Source of the DNA: a virus
DNA: 27,028 nucleotides
Strand: one strand, 5' to 3'
IMG/VR virus record: IMGVR_UViG_3300042879_003126
Location: 1-27,028 of that record
The first letter of the stretch is position 1; each line of letters opens with the position of its first letter. Of the stretch, positions 21,675-27,028 are shown piece after piece. The notes beneath the pieces are model-generated. The model saw nothing but the letters and a program-made list of their open reading frames with translations. It was not told the DNA's origin and did no database searches. Both the position numbers and the translations under genes were made by a program.

Positions 21675-21992
21675 ATGAGGCCACCATATCAAAAGCGAAT
21701 TCTCAACGAGCAGGAGCGCATGCGGTTGCGTGACTGTTGGCACGGATTTTTTGATGACGAGGGGACACCATTTGAGCGGGTGCAGCGCGACGTTGACTAC
21801 CTGAGAGGCTTTGCTCAGGGCGTGTACTTCATGCGCAGGCACGGGCACAAGATCACCTCTAGCAAGTTTGAAACTCTGTGGGACCTGTTGATGGAAGCCC
21901 GTGTGGAAGCAAAGTCTGGCAGAACGTGTTTGCCACTGTGTGGATGGCTGGAGGAGAGATTTCGCTTGTCACGCGATGGGCAAGATCCATGA
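21675..21992 (+). CDS. unrecognised early protein
   Basis: This 105-aa protein starts at the ATG at 21675 with GGAAAGGA just upstream. It reads MRPPYQKRILNEQERMRLRD, then FDDEGTPFERVQRDVDYLRGFAQGVYFMRRHGHKI and a helical LWDLLMEARVEAK. It looks soluble and helical with many charged residues. The DNA is somewhat less GC-rich than in the flanking genes. I do not recognise a family. It overlaps the following mini-gene as ATGA. Confidence 0.6.
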   Translation: MRPPYQKRILNEQERMRLRDCWHGFFDDEGTPFERVQRDVDYLRGFAQGVYFMRRHGHKITSSKFETLWDLLMEARVEAKSGRTCLPLCGWLEERFRLSRDGQDP

Positions 21993-22159
21993 CATGCAGG
22001 GAATGCGGTTTCGAGGGTGACAACCGATATGGCGGCCTGTGTTTTACGTGTTGGCTTGACGTGCAGCTCTACAAACCAGGTCAGCCCGGATCACGCAGGG
22101 AGTTAGACGATCCGGACGCCAACGCAGTGAGCGAACGAGACGACGCCGGATTGGAGTGA
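21989..22159 (+). CDS. 56-aa zinc-ribbon mini-protein
   Basis: The ATG at 21989 overlaps the previous stop as ATGA. The product begins MTCRECGFEGDNRYGGLCFT with cysteines at 3, 6, 18 and 21, a compact CxxC-x11-CxxC site that should bind zinc. The rest is charged and probably flexible. The frame is open further upstream only as a shadow of the previous gene. The stop overlaps the GTG of the primase-helicase gene. Such ribbons often mediate DNA or protein contacts. Confidence 0.65.
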   Translation: MTCRECGFEGDNRYGGLCFTCWLDVQLYKPGQPGSRRELDDPDANAVSERDDAGLE

Positions 22160-24072
22160 GCAAGGACGCCATGAACACCACCGCAGAAGTCGAGGCAGCA
22201 TTTCAGCTGCTTGGATTCATCTTTGAGGCCGACGACCTGATCGAGTTCCGCACACTCGGCCGCTTGGTCAGCAGCCGATGGTCCACGCTCAACGAAGCCG
22301 CCGCAAAGATCGAGGAACTGGCAGGCCTGGGTTCGGGAGTGCAGATCTATTTCGGGGCCAACCCTCGCAGCAGGCAGGGCGGCAAGGCCGAGGACGTGAA
22401 GCTTGCCCGCTGCCTGTTCGCAGACTTTGACGGTGGCACGACGGTCGAGCAGGCCCGGCTGCGGTGGCGGGACGCCTGCATCCCTGAGCCGACGGTGATC
22501 GTGACCACGGGCGGCGGTCTCCACGCTTGGTGGCGACTGCTCGAGCCCATGACAGACATGGCCGAGTGGACCATGCGGCAGAAGGCCCTTGCCCGCCGGC
22601 TGGGTGCCGACCAGAGCTGCACGGACGCCCCCCGGATCATGCGGCTGCCGGGCTTCGTGAATTGGAAGTACCCCCATCGTCCGCTGTGCGTCGTCGAGAG
22701 CTGCGAGCCCGACAACGCCTTCAGCCTCGAGGAGTTCCCGACTCGTCTTGAGCCCGCCCAGCTCGAGCCGCTGGCCCAGGTCGAGGAGGTGGCGAGGGGC
22801 AGCCTTTCTAGTTTCAGCCGTCGGTTCTTGGGCGACGGTTTCTGCCTGCCGCACGGGCGCCGGCAGACGATCTTCACCGTCGCCTGCGACCTGAAGGCAC
22901 GGGCGTGGGATCAGGGCGAGGCCGAGGCCGCGATCATGGGCCGAGCACGGCAGCTGGGGCTCAGCCCCGACGAGCTGATGGACGTGCCCAGGCAGATCCG
23001 CAACGCCTTCAGCAAGGAGCGGCAGCCGCTGGACGGGCCCGCGGAGGAGGCAACGCCGGTGGTGGATGACACCCCACCCGTCGGCATCCTCGACCTGATT
23101 GGCCGCAACCCAAAGATGCGGCGGCCGATCGTCCACGACCTGCTTCGGTCCGGCGAGACCATGAACATCATCGCCGCTCCCAAGACCGGCAAGAGCTGGA
23201 TGGTGCTGGACCTGGCCCTGAGCGTGGCCACTGGCCGCGTTTGGCTGAACCGTTTCAAGGTCGAGCGGTCCCGCATCCTGCTGATCGACAACGAGCTCCA
23301 CGAGGAGACCTTGGCCGAGCGCATCCAGCGGGTCGCTGGGGCCATGGGGATCGCCCCTGCCGAGCTCGAGGGGTGGCTGGAGGTCAAGAGCCTGCGAGGC
23401 TGCCTGCAGTCCTTCCAGAGCCTTGGCAGCGGTCTGTTCAAGGACATGCCGGCTGGCAAGTACGGCATGGTGGTCTTTGACGCCTTCTATCGGTTCAACA
23501 TCGGGGACGGGGCCGACGAGAACGACAACGCCAGCATGGCTGCCACGTACAACCTGCTGGACGCCATGGCAAAGCGGCTGGACGCCTGCTTGGTGTGCAT
23601 TCACCACACCAGCAAGGGCAACCAGTCAGAGAAGTCAGTCACCGATGTCGGAGCCGGGGCCGGGTCCATGAGCCGAGCAGCCGACACGCACCTGGTGCTG
23701 CGGGAGCATGAGCAGGCAGGGCACTTGGTGATCGACGCCGCATGCCGCAGCTGGCCGCCACTGGAGCCGACCGTGGTGCGGTTTGAGTACCCCCGCTTCT
23801 ATCCCGAGCCTAACGCCGACGCCGGAGCCCTCAAGAAGGCCAAGAAAAAGGGCGACGGCTGGAACGAACGTCGGTTTGTGGAGGAGTTTTTCCCAACGCC
23901 GGCAACGGAGTGGAGTCACAAGGAGCTGGTGGCGGCTGGCGCCGAGGCCGGTTTGTCTGCCAACCGGGTGCGGACCCTGCGGGAGTCGGCCTGCGCCAAG
24001 ACGCCCAGCCGGAAGCCGTTGCTGGAGCGAGTCGGAGACAGCAGCTCGAGCAAGTACCGGAGGGCGTCGTGA
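22156..24072 (+). CDS. primase-polymerase / RepA-like helicase fusion
   Basis: This 638-aa replication protein starts at a GTGA junction. The N-terminal third resembles an archaeo-eukaryotic primase: FADFDGG (D90 and D92), TTGGGLHAWWRL (H123) and RIMRLPGFVNWKYP. The second part is a RecA/KaiC-fold ATPase similar to RepA-type helicases: AAPKTGKSW (Walker A, K346), RILLIDNELHEET, GMVVFDAFYRF (Walker B) and CLVCIHHTSKG, with SMSRAADTHLVLREH near the end. A basic helical C-terminal domain (KKAKKKGDGWNE and then a winged-helix-like SHKELVAAGAEAGLSANRVRTLRE) may bind DNA. It would prime and unwind at the origin. Repeats directly after its stop are candidate binding sites. Confidence 0.88.
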   Translation: MSKDAMNTTAEVEAAFQLLGFIFEADDLIEFRTLGRLVSSRWSTLNEAAAKIEELAGLGSGVQIYFGANPRSRQGGKAEDVKLARCLFADFDGGTTVEQARLRWRDACIPEPTVIVTTGGGLHAWWRLLEPMTDMAEWTMRQKALARRLGADQSCTDAPRIMRLPGFVNWKYPHRPLCVVESCEPDNAFSLEEFPTRLEPAQLEPLAQVEEVARGSLSSFSRRFLGDGFCLPHGRRQTIFTVACDLKARAWDQGEAEAAIMGRARQLGLSPDELMDVPRQIRNAFSKERQPLDGPAEEATPVVDDTPPVGILDLIGRNPKMRRPIVHDLLRSGETMNIIAAPKTGKSWMVLDLALSVATGRVWLNRFKVERSRILLIDNELHEETLAERIQRVAGAMGIAPAELEGWLEVKSLRGCLQSFQSLGSGLFKDMPAGKYGMVVFDAFYRFNIGDGADENDNASMAATYNLLDAMAKRLDACLVCIHHTSKGNQSEKSVTDVGAGAGSMSRAADTHLVLREHEQAGHLVIDAACRSWPPLEPTVVRFEYPRFYPEPNADAGALKKAKKKGDGWNERRFVEEFFPTPATEWSHKELVAAGAEAGLSANRVRTLRESACAKTPSRKPLLERVGDSSSSKYRRAS

Positions 24073-24084
24073 TGCAGATAACTT

Positions 24085-24222
24085 CTCTTGAGGGATTCTC
24101 TTGCGGGCCCTCAAGAGCCGCCTCAAGAGCGGGCAGGAATCTCTTGTGGTGCGCACCTAAAGGTGCGCCCCACAAGAGGTGTCCTGCTGCCATCCGGAAC
24201 CTCAAGAGATGACCCTCAAGAG
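24085..24222. repeat. iteron-like array of CTCTTGAGG repeats
   Basis: Eight copies of a 9-10-nt word occur in 138 nt, in both orientations. Forward forms CTCTTGAGGG, CTCTTGCGGG and CTCTTGTGGT are at 24085, 24098 and 24141. Reverse forms CCCTCAAGAG, CCTCAAGAG and CCACAAGAG are at 24108, 24121, 24170, 24200 and 24213. Copies at 24098-24117 form a near-palindrome, and those at 24141-24178 a long hairpin. The array follows the primase-helicase and spans the start of the next gene. It could be the origin, an operator, or both. Confidence 0.8.
24141..24178. other. 17-bp hairpin within the repeat array
   Basis: CTCTTGTGGTGCGCACC pairs with GGTGCGCCCCACAAGAG over 17 positions with a single mismatch, leaving a TAAA loop. 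No T-run follows on the + strand (GTGTCC), so a terminator role is unlikely. Structured inverted repeats among iterons are common at phage and plasmid origins, and this could be a primase entry or nick site. Confidence 0.7.
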
Positions 24223-24571
24223 AAGGGTGGCCGGAAAGGCGGACCTTGTCCTTCGGGCCCTGGTGTGGCTGGAGGTGGGCCGGACCACGGCGTACGCCTA
24301 CGGCAGCCTCAGGCAGAACGCCGCACGGGATCGTCGGCGTCGGGCCCTGTACGCCACCCTCCTCCACCGGCTGGGCCGGCTGAACGTTCGGGGCGTCGCG
24401 GAAGCCCTGCAGGTGAGCGAGTACGTGGCCAGCAAGGCCATCGCCATGGACGCGATCCCGCAGGACGAGGTGACCGAATGGGCTCGCCTGGTGGCCGAAG
24501 CTCTCATGCAGCTGGAGGTGATGGATCTGCGTGCACAAGGTGAGACAATCCCGTCATGGAGGCGATCCTGA
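24209..24571 (+). CDS. small basic protein with helix-turn-helix-like stretch
   Basis: This 120-aa protein is assigned to the ATG at 24209; the repeat array covers its first codons (MTLKRR includes a CCCTCAAGAG copy). The region LNVRGVAEALQVSEYVASKAIAMDAIPQDEVTEWARLV looks like a helix-turn-helix DNA-binding segment, and the N-terminal half is very basic (LRQNAARDRRRRALYATLLHRLGRL). If it binds the repeats at its own start it would be autoregulatory, which is inference. No good ribosome site is visible before 24209, so the start is uncertain. It overlaps the next gene by 16 nt. Confidence 0.6.
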   Translation: MTLKRRVAGKADLVLRALVWLEVGRTTAYAYGSLRQNAARDRRRRALYATLLHRLGRLNVRGVAEALQVSEYVASKAIAMDAIPQDEVTEWARLVAEALMQLEVMDLRAQGETIPSWRRS

Positions 24572-24795
24572 GATGGGGCCCCTGCGACGGGGACACGGTC
24601 GAGGTGGACGAGGACGCCCGCGAGCTGCGGGTGCCTGTCGCCTGCGGAGTGTGCTTGGACGACCTGCCGGCCGGGCTGTCGAAGGACGTGTACTCCGAGG
24701 CCCTGTACCTGCTCGATCCGGAGACCGGGGCATGGTTCTACTCGGGTCGCCTGCGCTACAACGGCGAGGGCCAGGCGTACCACCATCCGGCGTAG
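24556..24795 (+). CDS. small hypothetical protein
   Basis: This 79-aa acidic protein starts at the ATG at 24556, overlapping the previous gene. MEAILRWGPCDGDTVEVDED and the later LYLLDPETGAWFYSGRLRYNGEGQAYHHPA suggest a small beta-sheet protein; the C-terminal W-x-Y...Y-x-x-x-G-x-x-x-Y pattern with HH is notable. I do not recognise a family. It probably shares the operon with its neighbours. Confidence 0.55.
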   Translation: MEAILRWGPCDGDTVEVDEDARELRVPVACGVCLDDLPAGLSKDVYSEALYLLDPETGAWFYSGRLRYNGEGQAYHHPA

Positions 24796-24834
24796 GTGCT
24801 TGTTTCGCCCTTGAAAAACAGGAGGATGGGAACC

Positions 24835-25203
24835 ATGGGTAAGGCCAGCCGCGACAAGGGCAAGCGGGGCGAACGTGAGGCTGCTGCTCAGATTGCGCAC
24901 CACTGGGGTGCCACCGGAGCCCGCCGGGCTCAGCAGTTTGCCGGCGTCGGCACCGGGACGGCGGACTTGGTCGGCGTTGACGGACTGAGCGTGGAGGTCA
25001 AGCGATACGCCCGCATCGCGTGCCTTGACTGGCTGGAGCAAGCAGAGCTGAGCGGCACGCCTGGCACCGTGCCAGTGGTGCTGTTTCGAGAGGACTGCAG
25101 CACGGAGTGGACGGTCATGCTGCGGGTGCACGACGTGCCCGAGTTTGCCAGGCGAATTGTCGGCATGCTCAAGGAGGCGACGCCAAGCGTCGATCCAGCG
25201 TGA
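24835..25203 (+). CDS. Holliday-junction-resolvase-like PD-(D/E)XK nuclease
   Basis: This 122-aa protein has AGGAGG about 9 nt upstream of the ATG at 24835; an ATG at 24826 is in frame but too close to it. The N-terminus MGKASRDKGKRGEREAA gives the conserved basic turn and acid (E13), QQFAGVGTGTADLVGV supplies D44, and LSVEVKRY supplies E54 and K56, the full active-site set of Hjc-like and related small nucleases. The rest (LDWLEQAELSGTPGTVPVVLFREDCSTEWTVMLRV) fits the closing beta strands with W and Q contacts. It would cut branched DNA arising from replication or recombination before packaging. Overlaps the next gene as GTGA. Confidence 0.83.
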   Translation: MGKASRDKGKRGEREAAAQIAHHWGATGARRAQQFAGVGTGTADLVGVDGLSVEVKRYARIACLDWLEQAELSGTPGTVPVVLFREDCSTEWTVMLRVHDVPEFARRIVGMLKEATPSVDPA

Positions 25204-26171
25204 AGAAGACCAAGAGGGACGAGACCGGGGCAATCATCAGCAAGCCCGTGCGGGAGAAGTATCCCGACCGCAAGCGTGGCTGGAGCGTCGAGCACCACGG
25301 CAAGAACATTCATGTGATCAGGGTGCATCGGCCAAACACCAAGAAGGTCGAGCAGTGGGTGCTGCTGTTGGCCGACAACCACGTGGACAACCCGGCCGCG
25401 AGGAACGATGTCACCACGCGGCTGATGGCGCAGGCTGTCGAACGAGACGCGGTGGTCATTGTCGTTGGCGACTTTCTAGACCTGATGCAGGGCCGAAACG
25501 ACAGACGCTCAAGCAAGACCGCTCTGCGGTCAAACCTGCTGTCGGACGGTTACTTCGACAAGGTCATCGACATGGGTGCCGACCTGTGTGCACCGTATGC
25601 AAGCCACCTGGCCGTGTTGGCCCAAGGCAATCATGAGAGCGGCTGGATGCGGCACAACGAGAGTGACCCAACGGCAAACCTGGTGCGGGCGATCAAGGAC
25701 CGTGCACACTCGCCGGTCGGAGCTGGTGCGTACGGCGGCTGGATCAAGTTCCAGTTCAGCGTCGGCGGGAACCACCTGAGCTATTCGATGCGCTATCAGC
25801 ACGGAACGGGTGGAGGTGCAAGCCCGATGACGATGGGCATGCTCGACGCTCGTCGCATGTATTCGTGGATCGAGGGTGCCGACTCCATCGTCATCAGCCA
25901 CAACCATGCGACAAACGTGGCCGGGATCGCACGCGAATACCTGCGTTCGCAGAACGGCGTGTACAGCGTCGAGAAGAAGTATTGCGACATGATCCGCGTG
26001 GGCACGACCAAGGATTCGTGGAAGGACGGAGCCCACGGGTGGGAAGTGGAGAAGGGTTTCGGTCCTTCGCCGATTCGGCAGAAGTGGCTGCGGCTGTACA
26101 TCGCCTGGGATTACGAGGGCGGCAAGGGCGGCAAGGCTCGAATCGCGTGGGACGTGCACGATGCCCAGTGA
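25200..26171 (+). CDS. calcineurin-like metallophosphoesterase
   Basis: This 323-aa protein starts at the GTGA junction (MKKTKRDETG). It shows every motif of the family: LLLADNH (D59, H61), VVGDFLDLM (D91, D94), AQGNHES (N144, H145, E146) and ISHNHAT (H234, H236). The N-terminal part before the first motif is basic. Members in phages act as phosphodiesterases or as DNA nucleases like Mre11/SbcD; the neighbour being a resolvase-like nuclease makes DNA end processing the more likely role, but substrate is not shown by sequence. The end overlaps the HExxH gene by 11 nt. Confidence 0.88.
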   Translation: MKKTKRDETGAIISKPVREKYPDRKRGWSVEHHGKNIHVIRVHRPNTKKVEQWVLLLADNHVDNPAARNDVTTRLMAQAVERDAVVIVVGDFLDLMQGRNDRRSSKTALRSNLLSDGYFDKVIDMGADLCAPYASHLAVLAQGNHESGWMRHNESDPTANLVRAIKDRAHSPVGAGAYGGWIKFQFSVGGNHLSYSMRYQHGTGGGASPMTMGMLDARRMYSWIEGADSIVISHNHATNVAGIAREYLRSQNGVYSVEKKYCDMIRVGTTKDSWKDGAHGWEVEKGFGPSPIRQKWLRLYIAWDYEGGKGGKARIAWDVHDAQ

Positions 26172-26448
26172 CTTCCGCACCAAGATCAACGGCCGCACGT
26201 GGCGGGTGCAGTTTGTCGAGGCCCGTGCGATGGGCAAGGACTGGGGTCGATGCCCGCACCCGCCGGGTCGTCATCCCACGCTTGAGATCCGACGCAGCCT
26301 CAAGGGCATCAACATGCTCGACACGTTGGTGCATGAGGTGCTGCACGCCCAGCGTGTGGAGCTGGACGAGCAGGCTGTCGAGGAGACCGGGTCCGCGATT
26401 GCCAAGGCGTTGTGGCGTGCGGGATATCGACTGCAGGAGGACGCATGA
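26161..26448 (+). CDS. small HExxH metal-protease-like protein
   Basis: This 95-aa protein contains LDTLVHEVLHAQRVELDEQAVEETG, where H58-E59-V60-L61-H62 is a zinc HExxH motif and a glutamate about 11 to 12 residues later (EQAVEE) can be the third ligand, as in SprT/ImmA-like minimal proteases. The N-terminal part with RTWRVQFVEA and the short length suggest a stripped-down catalytic core. It may cleave a host protein or DNA-protein crosslinks; neither is shown. The ATG lies inside the end of the phosphoesterase gene. Confidence 0.72.
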   Translation: MPSDFRTKINGRTWRVQFVEARAMGKDWGRCPHPPGRHPTLEIRRSLKGINMLDTLVHEVLHAQRVELDEQAVEETGSAIAKALWRAGYRLQEDA

Positions 26449-26858
26449 GACAGCGACCGCCAAGGCTGAGGGTTGGCAGGCCGGCGGCTCCACGCCTGGA
26501 CGTCAGTCACGAGCGAGACCGCGGCACCACCCACGAGCGTGGGTACGGTTGGCAGTGGCAGCAGCTGCGGCAGATCGTGTTGAACGACGAGCCGCTGTGC
26601 CGGCGTTGCAGCTCACGCAATCGGGTGTCCGGTGCCGTGCTGGTAGATCACATCGTCCCGTTGCTGGACGGCGGCACGAACGACCGCACCAACCTGCAGG
26701 CCCTGTGCTTGGACTGCCACGCGGTCAAGACGCAGGCCGACGTGCGGGCGAGGCGGCGTGTAGCGGACACCAGTGTCCGTGATGGGCGTTTTCGGGCCAA
26801 AAAGGGCTATAGTCCGAGCGAAAAAGTGGCGAAATTGGGCCAGAAAGGGCGTTTTTGA
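26445..26858 (+). CDS. HNH endonuclease
   Basis: This 137-aa HNH protein starts at the ATGA junction at 26445. A basic N-terminal region precedes RGYGWQWQQLRQIVL and the core: LCRRC (C52, C55), LVDHIVPLLDGGTNDRTN (D68, H69, N83) and LCLDCHAVKT (C88, C91, H92). This is the type often found next to the small terminase, where it assists packaging or end cleavage. Here the terminase is at the left end of the window, so circular joining would restore that arrangement. The last about 25 residues are encoded by the beginning of the terminal repeat block. Confidence 0.9.
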   Translation: MRQRPPRLRVGRPAAPRLDVSHERDRGTTHERGYGWQWQQLRQIVLNDEPLCRRCSSRNRVSGAVLVDHIVPLLDGGTNDRTNLQALCLDCHAVKTQADVRARRRVADTSVRDGRFRAKKGYSPSEKVAKLGQKGRF

Positions 26859-27011
26859 GGGTGCAACAGGGCCACAAAGTGGCGATATTGGGCCAGAAAC
26901 GGCCCTTTTTTAGTCATAAAAGTGGCGTTTTTAGGCCAAAAAGGGCGTTTTTTGGGCCGATTGAAAAGTGGCGTTTTTGCAAAGAAAACGGGGGGGGGCG
27001 GCGTTTTTGTG
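26780..27011. repeat. block of imperfect AGTGGCG/GGGCCA-type repeats
   Basis: The word AGTGGCG recurs at 26825, 26878, 26921 and 26967, and GGGCCAnAAnGGGC-like words at 26794, 26837, 26890 and 26933. The full unit reads roughly AAAGTGGCGTTTTTGGGCC followed by AAAAAGGGCG. Spacing is 43-53 nt. A minus-strand open frame over it gives only a repeated KRPFWPxxATF peptide, which I attribute to the repeat. No gene follows the HNH stop. The region could hold terminators and a packaging or cos-related site. Confidence 0.8.
26890..26911 (+). terminator. rho-independent terminator in the repeat block
   Basis: GGGCC and GGCCC pair around AGAAAC and are followed at once by six T. It would end the long early transcript after the HNH gene. 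Neighbouring repeat units have the same design with imperfect arms, so they may be decayed or alternative copies. Confidence 0.65.
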
Positions 27012-27028
27012 CCCTTAGACGGCATGAC

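Noticed and set aside
22081-23607. 508-aa minus-strand frame over the primase-helicase
   Set aside because: Antisense shadow of a well-supported gene; composition of the product (many G, H, V, Q, L) is that of an antisense frame.
26161-26448. SprT protease or toxin-antitoxin protease proper
   Set aside because: Only the HExxH core is visible and the length is 95 aa; I kept a generic description.
26807-27025. 72-aa minus-strand frame with repeated KRPFWPxxATF peptide
   Set aside because: The peptide is the translation of the DNA repeats; there is no ribosome site, no domain, and it overlaps the HNH end and the terminator.
1-27028. CRISPR array, insertion sequence or anti-phage defence island
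   Set aside because: No regularly spaced identical repeats with unique spacers, no transposase and no known defence gene set were seen; the iterons and terminal repeats have different structure.

Overview
The window reads as a nearly complete, possibly complete, genome of a small temperate tailed phage with HK97-type head genes and siphovirus-like tail genes. It is GC-rich and very densely coded. Almost every gene is on the + strand, and most neighbours overlap by ATGA, GTGA or TAATG, which implies translational coupling. The host is not certain. A lipoprotein signal next to a membrane/coiled-coil protein suggests a host with two membranes. Cysteine-rich small proteins and high GC would fit a planctomycete or a high-GC proteobacterium, but that is inference. 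The HNH endonuclease at the right end and the small terminase at the left end are neighbours in many phage genomes, so the window may be a circular or circularly permuted genome opened between them.

Layout: 190-4564 holds packaging and head-assembly genes (small and large terminase, portal with a long C-terminal extension, prohead protease). 4797-7172 holds two consecutive HK97-fold major capsid proteins, one with and one without an N-terminal scaffold (delta) region. A perfect 12-bp hairpin with a GAAA loop follows. 7236-10979 holds a small head-region protein, a head-spike/fibre-like protein of different base composition, and the connector, closure and tail-completion genes. 10995-14724 holds the tail: tube protein, G/T assembly chaperones joined by a -1 frameshift at a GGGAAAC heptamer, a short tape measure, and two unrecognised presumptive virion proteins. 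14721-15642 holds three small membrane or lipoprotein genes that could be the lysis module. 15639-16813 holds two cysteine-rich proteins. A lone minus-strand membrane protein gene ends at 16810.

17108-18484 is a tyrosine integrase. Its open frame runs through a segment resembling the 3' end of a minus-strand tRNA (tRNA-Pro type) followed by a minus-strand terminator, the best candidate for attP. From 18384 to 26858 lies the early/replication region: a 54-aa sigma-region-4-like protein, a RecE-like PD-(D/E)XK exonuclease, a putative single-strand annealing protein, an SSB-like protein with a DDSDIPF tail, a DUF6378-like protein, a zinc-ribbon mini-protein, a primase-polymerase/helicase fusion, an array of CTCTTGAGG-type repeats that may be the origin, a resolvase-like nuclease, a calcineurin-like phosphoesterase, a small HExxH protein and an HNH endonuclease. 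The right end is a block of imperfect AAAGTGGCGTTTTTGGGCC-type repeats with an embedded terminator.

I recognised no endolysin and no cI-type repressor. The observations most worth following are the paired capsid genes, the repeat array after the helicase, the attP inside the integrase frame, and the spanin-like pair without an endolysin.
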